DNA of 6,847 bases from CAIUMH01 sp037142475. GTDB lineage: Bacteria > Actinomycetota > Acidimicrobiia > Acidimicrobiales > RAAP-2. Numbering within the stretch: position 1 is the first letter of the stretch; the number at the start of each line of letters is the position of its first letter. Shown one piece after another: positions 1-4,786 of this stretch. The stretch spans positions 1 through 6,847 of the forward strand of contig JBAXAR010000103.1 in NCBI GenBank assembly GCA_037142475.1, written 5' to 3'. Under the pieces are notes generated by a model. That model saw only the letters and a program-made list of their open reading frames with translations, did no database searches and was not told the DNA's origin. Both the position numbers and the translations under genes were made by a program.

Positions 1-1
1 C

Positions 2-508
2 ACCCAACCCGACTCAATGGGCATCGCACCTGACGCCATCGTGAATGCAGCCAATGAGGACCTCGCCGCCGGCGGTGGCGTGTGCGGGGCGATCTTCGCC
101 GCAGCCGGGCATGACCGCCTTCGGGCAGCGTGTCGCCTCCTCGGGGGCTGCGCCACAGGTGCGGCAGTCAGTACGCCGGCCTTCGATCTCTCGGAACGTG
201 GGGTGACCTGGATTCTTCATGCCGTCGGCCCTCGCTACGACCCGTCAGATCCGGAGATGTCAGGGACGCTCCTTGAGGCGACGTATCGGTCGATCTTGAC
301 CGAGGCGGGCCGGCTCGGCGTTCAGTGCGTGGCGATTCCTGCCATCTCCACCGGTATCTACGGGTTCCCGGCTGACAAGGCGGCGGCGCTGGCGGCCCAG
401 GTCGTGACGGCATGGGCCGGCGATCCAGCGGAGGTCATCCTCGTCGCCTATGACGAGCGCTCACGATCCATCGTGACGAGCGCGGTAGCCGAGGCCCAAC
501 GCTCGTGA
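2..508 (+). CDS. Macro-domain protein (ADP-ribose/O-acetyl-ADP-ribose hydrolase type), 5' partial
   Basis: Macro domains bind ADP-ribose; bacterial members of this kind commonly hydrolyse O-acetyl-ADP-ribose or remove ADP-ribose from proteins. The hallmarks are visible in order: DAIVNAAN, which carries the catalytic Asn; the glycine loop GGGVCGAI; GCATGAA; ILHAVGP; and the phosphate-binding loop PAISTGIYGFP. The first in-frame ATG is at 17, but the frame is open back to base 2 and the VDAIVNAAN-like segment normally follows an N-terminal strand of about 10-20 residues. The true start therefore probably lies before the window, and ATG 17 is internal. The C-terminus looks complete. The gene converges with the methyltransferase, with only 12 nt between stop codons. 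Family assignment is firm; whether the substrate is a metabolite, protein or nucleic acid cannot be told from sequence. Confidence 0.9.
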   Translation, partial: TQPDSMGIAPDAIVNAANEDLAAGGGVCGAIFAAAGHDRLRAACRLLGGCATGAAVSTPAFDLSERGVTWILHAVGPRYDPSDPEMSGTLLEATYRSILTEAGRLGVQCVAIPAISTGIYGFPADKAAALAAQVVTAWAGDPAEVILVAYDERSRSIVTSAVAEAQRS

Positions 509-514
509 GTTCGA

Positions 515-537
515 GAGGGCCTAGTTCGAGGGCCCTC
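515..537. terminator. Bidirectional terminator-like hairpin between convergent genes
   Basis: GAGGGCC at 515-521 pairs with GGCCCTC at 531-537 across a 9-nt loop. A second, overlapping perfect 14-bp palindrome, TCGAGGGCCCTCGA, lies at 526-539. It sits at the meeting point of two convergent genes and overlaps the last codons of the methyltransferase. There is no T-tract, so this is a structural call only. Confidence 0.35.
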
Positions 538-1147
538 GACTCGTGGCCACTGCCAAGGTGAGGTAGCTCCAAGGCTTGGGGCCCTTCACGTAGCGCTGCT
601 CCGAGCTAAGGATGTCGAAACCACAGGAATCGAACAGTGCCAGAGGATCCCGGGTGAGGTGACAGCCACCGGCGAGGCGCTTCTCAAGCGGATCGATCCG
701 GCGCTGCCACGTGGCCACCGACGCATCAGGGGCGAGACCGTGCTCGAGTAGATGGAGCTGGCCACCCGGCTTGAGGACCCGTGCCAGCTCGGACAGCGCC
801 AATCTCGGGTCGGGGATGGTGCACAGCGTGAAGGTGGAGAGGGCACCATCGCAACTGTGGTCATCAAGATCGAGGTGCTGGCCATCGAGGCCGATGTGCT
901 CGACCGGGGCTCCCGTGGCGGCGATCCGGGCGGCGGCTCGGCGAGTGGCCATCTCAGCTGGCTCCACGGCAAGCACTCGGGTGACTGCGGCGGGGTAGTG
1001 AGCGACGTTGAGACCGGAACCGAAGCCGATTTCGACGACGTCTCCGAAGAGGCCGTCAGTGGCTCGGGCTCGCCAGCGTTCGAAACCTTTGGTCCCGCAG
1101 GCAGCCTCGACGAGGCGGGGGAGGACGTGACGTTCGTAGAGGCCCAT
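521..1147 (-). CDS. Class I SAM-dependent methyltransferase (Methyltransf_11/UbiE-like)
   Basis: Predicted soluble 208-residue methyltransferase that would transfer a methyl group from S-adenosylmethionine to an unknown acceptor. SAM-binding motif I is VVEIGFGSGLN (residues 37-47). The acidic end of strand 2 is VEPA (61-64). The motif II/III region is DGALSTFTLCTIPDP (100-114), followed by RVLKPGGQLHLLEHG (123-137), typical of Methyltransf_11. The C-terminal part, with GCHLTRD and a Trp-rich end, resembles small-molecule or phospholipid methyltransferases of the METTL7-like group, but the substrate cannot be assigned. There is no Shine-Dalgarno before the ATG. Instead TAGCCT lies exactly 6 nt upstream, which fits a leaderless mRNA. 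The gene stands alone and converges with the macro-domain gene; no substrate clue comes from neighbours. Confidence 0.88.
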   Translation of the reverse strand: MGLYERHVLPRLVEAACGTKGFERWRARATDGLFGDVVEIGFGSGLNVAHYPAAVTRVLAVEPAEMATRRAAARIAATGAPVEHIGLDGQHLDLDDHSCDGALSTFTLCTIPDPRLALSELARVLKPGGQLHLLEHGLAPDASVATWQRRIDPLEKRLAGGCHLTRDPLALFDSCGFDILSSEQRYVKGPKPWSYLTLAVATSRGPSN

Positions 1148-1153
1148 AGCAAG

Positions 1154-1159
1154 AGGCTA
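1154..1159 (-). promoter_or_regulatory. Candidate -10 box (TAGCCT) for a leaderless methyltransferase mRNA
   Basis: On the minus strand TAGCCT is followed by 6 nt (CTTGCT) and then the ATG at 1147. TANNNT 6-7 nt before a start codon is the known actinobacterial signature of transcription beginning at the first base of the coding sequence. No convincing -35 was found and no ribosome binding site is present. The call is strengthened by the same spacing before two other genes in this window. Confidence 0.4.
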
Positions 1160-1396
1160 CGGCGAGATTCCGGGAAGTCGGATCATGGACCGCTCGCTGT
1201 CACGGATGAATGGCTCTTCGGATCTCAGGAGGGTTTGATCGTCTCGAGTAGTGACCTGTCGGACGTTCCCACGCAGAGGGTGGTTTCAACCCATCATGAG
1301 AGAAGGCCGACCGGCGCACCCGCTCGACCTTCTTCGTGTCAGGGCACAGATGCGACTGTTCGTGATCGCCAGATCGGTCCCGAGGGGAGACGTCGG

Positions 1397-1444
1397 AGCG
1401 CCGAATCGACCCATGAAACTGGCTCGTCACGCCACGTGGGGAAC
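1397..1444 (+). repeat. Dispersed 48-bp direct repeat, copy A
   Basis: This segment matches 3235-3282 without gaps at 41 of 48 positions. Both copies begin AGCGCCGAATCGAC and end CACGTGGGGAAC or nearly so (CCACGTGGGGAAC in A). The two copies are in the same orientation, 1838 bp apart, on either side of the ATPase gene. Each is followed by a GGTTCCC segment able to pair with the repeat's own GGGGAAC end. The element family is not recognised. Confidence 0.75.
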
Positions 1445-1468
1445 CCCATCTGGCGTGTGGTTCCCCAC
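1436..1468. repeat. Perfect 10-bp inverted repeat with nested alternative hairpin
   Basis: GTGGGGAACC (1436-1445) pairs with GGTTCCCCAC (1459-1468) over a 13-nt loop. A mutually exclusive structure also exists: TGGGG-AA-CCCCA (1437-1448) sits inside flanking arms CGCCA (1430-1434) and TGGCG (1451-1455). No T-tract follows on either strand. It may be a terminator or a structural part of the dispersed repeat. Confidence 0.5.
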
Positions 1469-1716
1469 CCTCGGAACTCCTTCACACGAGAGGGACGCTC
1501 GAAGAGGTTCTGAGTGTCCCGAGTTCCTAAGCCGGCTATTCCAAGTCAAGTTCCTCGCAACGGGTTGCGGAGTTGAGGACCCTGAAGCGATGTCTCCTGG
1601 AGGGTCCGCGTCTCAGTCGGGTGGCAGGAGCATCCTCGCCGGTGACCTGAGAGAGGTTGCCCGATGCTGAATCATCTGAGGGAGCGCCGGACAAAACGGA
1701 CAGCTTTGAGTGGTCG

Positions 1717-1780
1717 AAATGGTTAAGTTTGAATCGACGTAAAAGTAAAGTCTGTGTGTACAAAATGGTAAAGTGTGATC
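1717..1780 (+). promoter_or_regulatory. ATPase promoter region with three 23-bp-spaced GTWAAGT boxes
   Basis: GTTAAGT (1722-1728), GTAAAGT (1745-1751) and GTAAAGT (1768-1774) start exactly 23 bp apart. The first and third also share the preceding AAATG, giving 14 of 16 identical bases from 1717 and 1763. The third contains TAAAGT (1769-1774), which lies 6 nt before GTG 1781 and could be the -10 box of a leaderless mRNA. The other two boxes could be operator half-sites for a regulator bound on nearly the same helix face. Repeats and spacing are directly visible; the function is inferred. Confidence 0.55.
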
Positions 1781-3076
1781 GTGGATCAAGCCAAGAATTC
1801 GGGCAACGGCTACCGAGAGAGGGTCGTTGACGCCGTACTCGATGAGTACCTTCAGGGGCTCTCGGCCGTTGCGATCGAAGGGCCGAAGGCTGTGGGCAAG
1901 ACTGCGACGGCATCAAGGAAGGCCGCGACCGTTTTTGAGTTCGACCGACCCCAAGTTCGGGAACTCGCCGAGGCTGACTTCGATCAACTTCTGAGTTCAC
2001 CGAAACCGATCCTCTTCGACGAATGGCAACGCTACCCACCATCGCAGGATCTAATCCGTCGCGCGATCGACACAGACCAGTCGCCCGGCCAGTTCATCTT
2101 GACTGGGTCAGCCTCGCCACTCTCACCTCCGACGCACACGGGGGCGATGAGAATTGTGCGGCTCCGGATGCGTCCGATGACATTGTTCGAGCGTGGAGTC
2201 GGGACCGCCAGGGTCAGTCTGGCCGAGATGGTCTCAGGATCGCGACCCGAGATCCGAGGACGGAGCCTGACGAACCTCGGGGGGTATGTCGATGAAATCT
2301 TCCTGTCGGGGTTCCCGGCGATCCGATCTCTTTCGGACCGACTCCGTCGAGCGCAACTCCAAGGCTACGTCGATCGTATTGTCGACCAGGACTTCGCTGA
2401 GATGGGCTTGACCCTGAGGAACCCCGTTGCCCTTCGAAGATGGATGGCGGCATATGCCGCAGCAATCTCAACGACAGCAGCCTCCGATCGGATCCGAGAA
2501 GCAGCGACCCCGGAGGACGGGACATCACCGGCGAAGCAAACGGTCTCCGCCCACCGCGATGCCCTGGAAAGGATGTGGATCGTCGAACCGGTCCCTGCAT
2601 GGATTCCGTCGAGGAACCACCTTGGCCAACTCGGTGTCGCGCCAAAGCATCAGTTGGCAGATCCGGCGTTGGCCGCGACTCTTCTCGGGCTGGACAAGAG
2701 GTCACTTCTTGGACCCAATCCCGTGGGAGGCGGCAACTTTCGCGACGGCACGTTTCTCGGGGCTCTGTTCGAGTCGCTCGTCACGCTCAACGTCCGAGTC
2801 TTCGCTGATGCGATCGACGCGAGGACGAGCCACCTCCGAGTCCACCGAGGGGACCATGAAATCGATCTGATCGTCGAGGGCCAGGGAGGCCAGGTTGTGG
2901 CGCTCGAAGTCAAGCTCTCTGGTGAAGTCGACGACGATGATGTGCGCCACCTCAAGTGGCTGCAGAGGGAAATTGGTGACGAGCTGGTCGATGCAGCGAT
3001 CATCACCACGGGCGAGTTCGCATATCGTCGGAAAGACGGAATCGCCGTCATCCCAGCTGCGCTGCTCGGCCCGTGA
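1781..3076 (+). CDS. Solitary AAA_14/DUF4143 ATPase with PD-(D/E)XK-like C-terminus
   Basis: Predicted cytoplasmic ATPase of about 431 residues, the usual family size. From GTG 1781, the Walker A motif GPKAVGKT is at residues 34-41; Walker B PILFDEWQ (D80, E81) at 76-83; and a sensor-like FILTGSAS at 105-112. The DUF4143 part follows, with YVDRIVDQDF (196-205), LFESLV (329-334), HEIDLIVE (359-366) and ALEVK (374-378). The last two have the D...ExK spacing of a PD-(D/E)XK nuclease core. The family is widespread, often as single genes, and its cellular role is unsettled; roles in DNA processing, defence or stress have been suggested. GTG 1775 is an in-frame alternative start, but it would abut the TAAAGT box, so 1781 is preferred; neither start has a Shine-Dalgarno. 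Direct repeats flank the gene, and no partner gene is adjacent. Confidence 0.9.
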   Translation: MDQAKNSGNGYRERVVDAVLDEYLQGLSAVAIEGPKAVGKTATASRKAATVFEFDRPQVRELAEADFDQLLSSPKPILFDEWQRYPPSQDLIRRAIDTDQSPGQFILTGSASPLSPPTHTGAMRIVRLRMRPMTLFERGVGTARVSLAEMVSGSRPEIRGRSLTNLGGYVDEIFLSGFPAIRSLSDRLRRAQLQGYVDRIVDQDFAEMGLTLRNPVALRRWMAAYAAAISTTAASDRIREAATPEDGTSPAKQTVSAHRDALERMWIVEPVPAWIPSRNHLGQLGVAPKHQLADPALAATLLGLDKRSLLGPNPVGGGNFRDGTFLGALFESLVTLNVRVFADAIDARTSHLRVHRGDHEIDLIVEGQGGQVVALEVKLSGEVDDDDVRHLKWLQREIGDELVDAAIITTGEFAYRRKDGIAVIPAALLGP

Positions 3077-3234
3077 AACCGGCTCCATGGCCTCGGTCGG
3101 CTTCAGTAGGAGCAGGGCTCTTCAGAATGGTCCACGTCTGTGCGAGACCAATCGCGAGGTCCTTGACCCGCCCCTGAATATTGCTGGTCGCGGCACGAGC
3201 CATGAACCCACCATTGGAAGAGATCGAGCGGCGA

Positions 3235-3282
3235 AGCGCCGAATCGACACTTGAAACCGGCTCGACCCAACACGTGGGGAAC
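3235..3282 (+). repeat. Dispersed 48-bp direct repeat, copy B
   Basis: This is the second copy of the repeat at 1397-1444, with 7 mismatches in 48 and no gap. It lies between the ATPase stop and the tRNA-Phe 3' end. A 12-bp piece of it, TGAAACCGGCTC (3252-3263), occurs once more at 3074-3085, overlapping the ATPase stop codon. The repeat does not include tRNA sequence, so it is not an ordinary tRNA attachment-site duplication. Confidence 0.75.
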
Positions 3283-3289
3283 GTGAATG

Positions 3290-3306
3290 GGTTCCCGTAG
3301 GGAACC
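3290..3306 (-). terminator. Hairpin just downstream of tRNA-Phe, candidate tRNA-operon terminator
   Basis: GGTTCCC and GGGAACC form a perfect 7-bp stem with a 3-nt loop, 5 nt past the encoded CCA of tRNA-Phe in the direction of transcription. There is no T-tract, which is common for actinobacterial terminators. One arm (3291-3296) can alternatively pair with GGGAAC at 3277-3282 inside repeat copy B, so two structures compete. Confidence 0.4.
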
Positions 3307-3311
3307 ACACC

Positions 3312-3387
3312 TGGTGGTCGGGACCGGCGTCGATCCGGTGACCTCGCGCTTTTCAGGCGCGCGCTCTGCCAACTGAGCTACCCGACC
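3312..3387 (-). tRNA. tRNA-Phe (anticodon GAA), CCA encoded
   Basis: A complete cloverleaf reads on the minus strand. The acceptor stem GGTCGGG/CCCGACC pairs perfectly. The D arm is GCTC...GAGC with AGTTGGCA. The anticodon stem CGCGC/GCGCG encloses loop CTGAAAA, giving anticodon GAA. The T arm ACCGG/CCGGT encloses ATCGACG. The discriminator is A73, and the 3' CCA is encoded at 3312-3314. It is presumably co-transcribed with the upstream tRNA-Asp, 37 nt away. The T-loop begins with A instead of the usual T at position 54. Confidence 0.96.
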
Positions 3388-3424
3388 TCATCGCAGCCCT
3401 CCGGGCGAACCGTTGGACTTCGAG

Positions 3425-3499
3425 CGGACCTGACGGGATTTGAACCCGCGACCTCCGCCTTGACAGGGCGGCGTGCACTCCAGGCTGCACCACAGGTCC
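3425..3499 (-). tRNA. tRNA-Asp (anticodon GTC)
   Basis: A complete cloverleaf reads on the minus strand. The acceptor stem is GGACCTG/CAGGTCC. The D arm is GTGC...GCAC. The anticodon stem CCGCC/GGCGG encloses loop CTGTCAA, giving GTC. The T arm GCGGG/CCCGT encloses TTCAAAT. The discriminator is G73, the identity base of tRNA-Asp. CCA is not encoded (CTCG follows), unlike the neighbouring tRNA-Phe, so it must be added by nucleotidyltransferase. An Asp-then-Phe order is common in actinobacteria, often with a tRNA-Glu first; no Glu gene is seen upstream here. Confidence 0.96.
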
Positions 3500-3510
3500 T
3501 TGCTCAACTA

Positions 3511-3538
3511 CCGCTCGGCGATTTGAAACGCTGAGCGG
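3511..3538 (-). repeat. 10-bp hairpin in the presumed tRNA precursor leader
   Basis: CCGCTCGGCG (3511-3520) and CGCTGAGCGG (3529-3538) are complementary except for one position, which is G-U on the plus strand and A-C on the minus strand. The loop is 8 nt. It lies 11 nt before the tRNA-Asp 5' end, so it would be in the leader of the tRNA transcript, possibly affecting 5' processing. Alternatively it stops plus-strand read-through; stability is better on that strand. Confidence 0.45.
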
Positions 3539-3544
3539 CCTCTC

Positions 3545-3550
3545 ACTCTA
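3545..3550 (-). promoter_or_regulatory. Weak candidate -10 box (TAGAGT) for the tRNA-Asp/Phe operon
   Basis: TAGAGT on the minus strand is a fair TANNNT box and would start transcription near 3538, about 40 nt before tRNA-Asp. The expected -35 position holds only G-rich sequence with no TTGACA-like match, so confidence is low. Confidence 0.25.
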
Positions 3551-3621
3551 CACCGTCCCGGGGTCGCCCCCTCATGGAGCACGTGCAGTCGGCCCAACGT
3601 CGGCGCCGCACCTTGATCTTG

Positions 3622-3638
3622 TTGCAACTAAGTTGCAT
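3622..3638 (+). promoter_or_regulatory. Nur-like nickel operator overlapping the permease -10 and start region
   Basis: TTGCAA-CTAAG-TTGCAT matches the consensus tTGCaa-N5-ttGCAA described for Nur, the nickel-responsive Fur-family repressor of Streptomyces, in all but the last base. It contains a perfect dyad, TGCAACT-A-AGTTGCA (3623-3637). It ends 2 nt before the ATG of a nickel/cobalt permease. It also contains TAAGTT (3629-3634), a -10-like box 6 nt before that ATG, so a bound repressor would cover the promoter of a leaderless mRNA. Other Fur-family regulators recognise related dyads, so Nur itself is an inference. Confidence 0.7.
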
Positions 3639-3640
3639 CT

Positions 3641-4756
3641 ATGGCCCTTCTCGCCGAGCTTGATTCTCCAGCCTTAGGACGAGTATCGGCGCGCCTTGGC
3701 CTCACCCGAGGTGAGCGCCTGAGCCTGGGTGCCATGGCGCTGGTCATCATCGGGCTCCTTGGATCTGGGGCGGCCTTGTTGGTGGCTGCCACCGGCCACC
3801 ACTACCGAGTCTCGAGCAAGGAGGTCTTCGGTATCGGCACGGGTCTGTTGGCCTTGACCCTTGGGATTCGTCATGCCTTCGACGCCGACCACATCGCCGC
3901 AATCGACAACACCACCCGTAAATTCATGGCCGAGGGACGCCGACCATTGAGCGTTGGCTTCTACTTCTCGCTGGGACATTCCACCGTGGTGTTCGTCCTG
4001 ACCGTGCTCCTGGCCCTCGGCCTCAAGGGACTTGGTGTGGCGGTCAGCGACGGGAACTCAGGGTTCCACCAGGTGGCGAGCGTGGCTGGCACCTCGGTCT
4101 CGGGACTCTTCTTGTATCTGATCGCGGCGATCAACGCCGTGATCTTGGTGTCGATTGTTCGAGCTTTCAAAGAGCTACGGAGCGGGCGCTTCGATGAGGC
4201 TGAGGTCGAGACTCGCCTGGCCCAGCGGGGCTTCATGAATCGATTCTTGGCACCAGTGAACCGCCGAGTGGACGAGCCGTGGAAGATGTATCCACTCGGG
4301 ATCCTGTTCGGCCTTGGCTTCGACACCGCCACCGAAGTTGGCCTGCTCGTCATCTCCGGGACGGCCGTCGCCGGGGGCCTCCCACTCTGGGCAATTGTGT
4401 CGCTGCCGTTGCTCTTCGCCGGTGGCATGAGTCTCTTCGACACCATCGACGGGTGCTTCATGAACTTCGCCTATGGCTGGGCGTTCTCGAAGCCCGTGCG
4501 CAAGATGTATTACAACCTGGTCATCACGCTGTTGTCGGTGACCGTGGCCTTTGCAATCGGCACCATTGAGCTGCTGAGTCTCCTGGCAGGCCAGCTCCAC
4601 CTTCACGGGATGGTTTTCGACTTCGCCAGTGGCGTGAACATCAACGCGGCGGGCTTCGTCGTGGTGGGGATCTTCGCGGTGACGTGGATCGTCGCCATGG
4701 TGATTTGGCGTTACGGGGCCATCGAGCAGCGTTTCAGCGGGCCAGTCGAGTCCTGA
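3641..4756 (+). CDS. NiCoT-family nickel/cobalt permease (HoxN/NixA type)
   Basis: Integral membrane permease of 371 residues, a normal length, expected to import Ni2+ and/or Co2+ by secondary transport for nickel enzymes or B12. Family signatures are intact: RHAFDADHIAAIDN in TM2 (77-90), LGHSTVVF (111-118), LGFDTATEV (225-233) and GMSLFDTIDG (262-271). About eight hydrophobic segments are visible, near residues 28-51, 63-80, 105-130, 152-175, 218-240, 247-268, 289-315 and 333-356, with a charged cytoplasmic loop at 176-215. ATG 3641 is chosen because TAAGTT sits 6 nt upstream and the Nur-like operator covers it; there is no Shine-Dalgarno. Likely repressed when nickel is plentiful. No nickel enzyme gene is in view. 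Ni versus Co preference cannot be read reliably from these motifs. Confidence 0.95.
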   Translation: MALLAELDSPALGRVSARLGLTRGERLSLGAMALVIIGLLGSGAALLVAATGHHYRVSSKEVFGIGTGLLALTLGIRHAFDADHIAAIDNTTRKFMAEGRRPLSVGFYFSLGHSTVVFVLTVLLALGLKGLGVAVSDGNSGFHQVASVAGTSVSGLFLYLIAAINAVILVSIVRAFKELRSGRFDEAEVETRLAQRGFMNRFLAPVNRRVDEPWKMYPLGILFGLGFDTATEVGLLVISGTAVAGGLPLWAIVSLPLLFAGGMSLFDTIDGCFMNFAYGWAFSKPVRKMYYNLVITLLSVTVAFAIGTIELLSLLAGQLHLHGMVFDFASGVNINAAGFVVVGIFAVTWIVAMVIWRYGAIEQRFSGPVES

Positions 4757-4786
4757 TCCCCCGTCAGGCCTGACTGTTTGGATCAG
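4753..4786. terminator. Nested palindromes between convergent genes, bidirectional terminator candidate
   Basis: An outer inverted repeat, CTGATCC (4753-4759) with GGATCAG (4780-4786), encloses a perfect 12-bp palindrome GTCAGGCCTGAC (4763-4774). The outer arms contain both stop codons of the convergent permease and aldolase genes. TGTTTG after the inner palindrome gives a short T-rich run on the plus strand. The structure is symmetric, so it could end transcripts from both sides. Confidence 0.5.

Larger units (their letters stand above)
1160..1716. other. Long non-coding stretch between methyltransferase and ATPase genes
   Basis: No open frame here has recognisable protein motifs, a Shine-Dalgarno or a TANNNT-N6 start, so I call no gene. 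It holds repeat copy A and its hairpin (listed separately), a possible degenerate inverted repeat fragment at 1265-1288, and a small perfect inverted repeat CGCAAC-GG-GTTGCG at 1556-1569. It could contain decayed genes, because several frames are open for more than 150 nt, but open frames this long are expected by chance in GC-rich DNA. The right end changes abruptly to AT-rich promoter DNA from about 1690. Confidence 0.5.

Noticed and set aside
1262..1302. Single CRISPR-repeat-like phrase containing GTGGTTTCAACCC
   Set aside because: Only one copy; no second repeat at 60-75 bp and no cas genes, so it is not an array.
1200..1430. 76-codon minus-strand open frame in the long spacer
   Set aside because: No family resemblance, no Shine-Dalgarno, and it crosses repeat copy A; length is ordinary for chance in GC-rich DNA.
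752..1513. 253-codon plus-strand open frame across the methyltransferase and the following spacer
   Set aside because: Most of it is antisense to a clear methyltransferase and it has no recognisable motif or ribosome binding site.
1251..1670. 139-codon plus-strand open frame in the spacer before the ATPase
   Set aside because: Composition does not look coding, it runs through the repeat hairpin, and no domain or start signal is visible.
3048..3203. 51-codon minus-strand frame starting at ATG 3203, overlapping the ATPase 3' end
   Set aside because: GGTGGG lies close upstream, but spacing is short, no family is recognised, and it overlaps a well-supported gene; kept only as a weak possibility.
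3103..3372. Open frame reading through tRNA-Phe on the minus strand
   Set aside because: Its first residues are translated tRNA sequence, a common false gene call.
3235..3387. tRNA-Phe as an integration site with copy B as an attachment site
   Set aside because: The repeat lies about 30 bp outside the tRNA and copy A carries no tRNA fragment; no integrase is present in the window.
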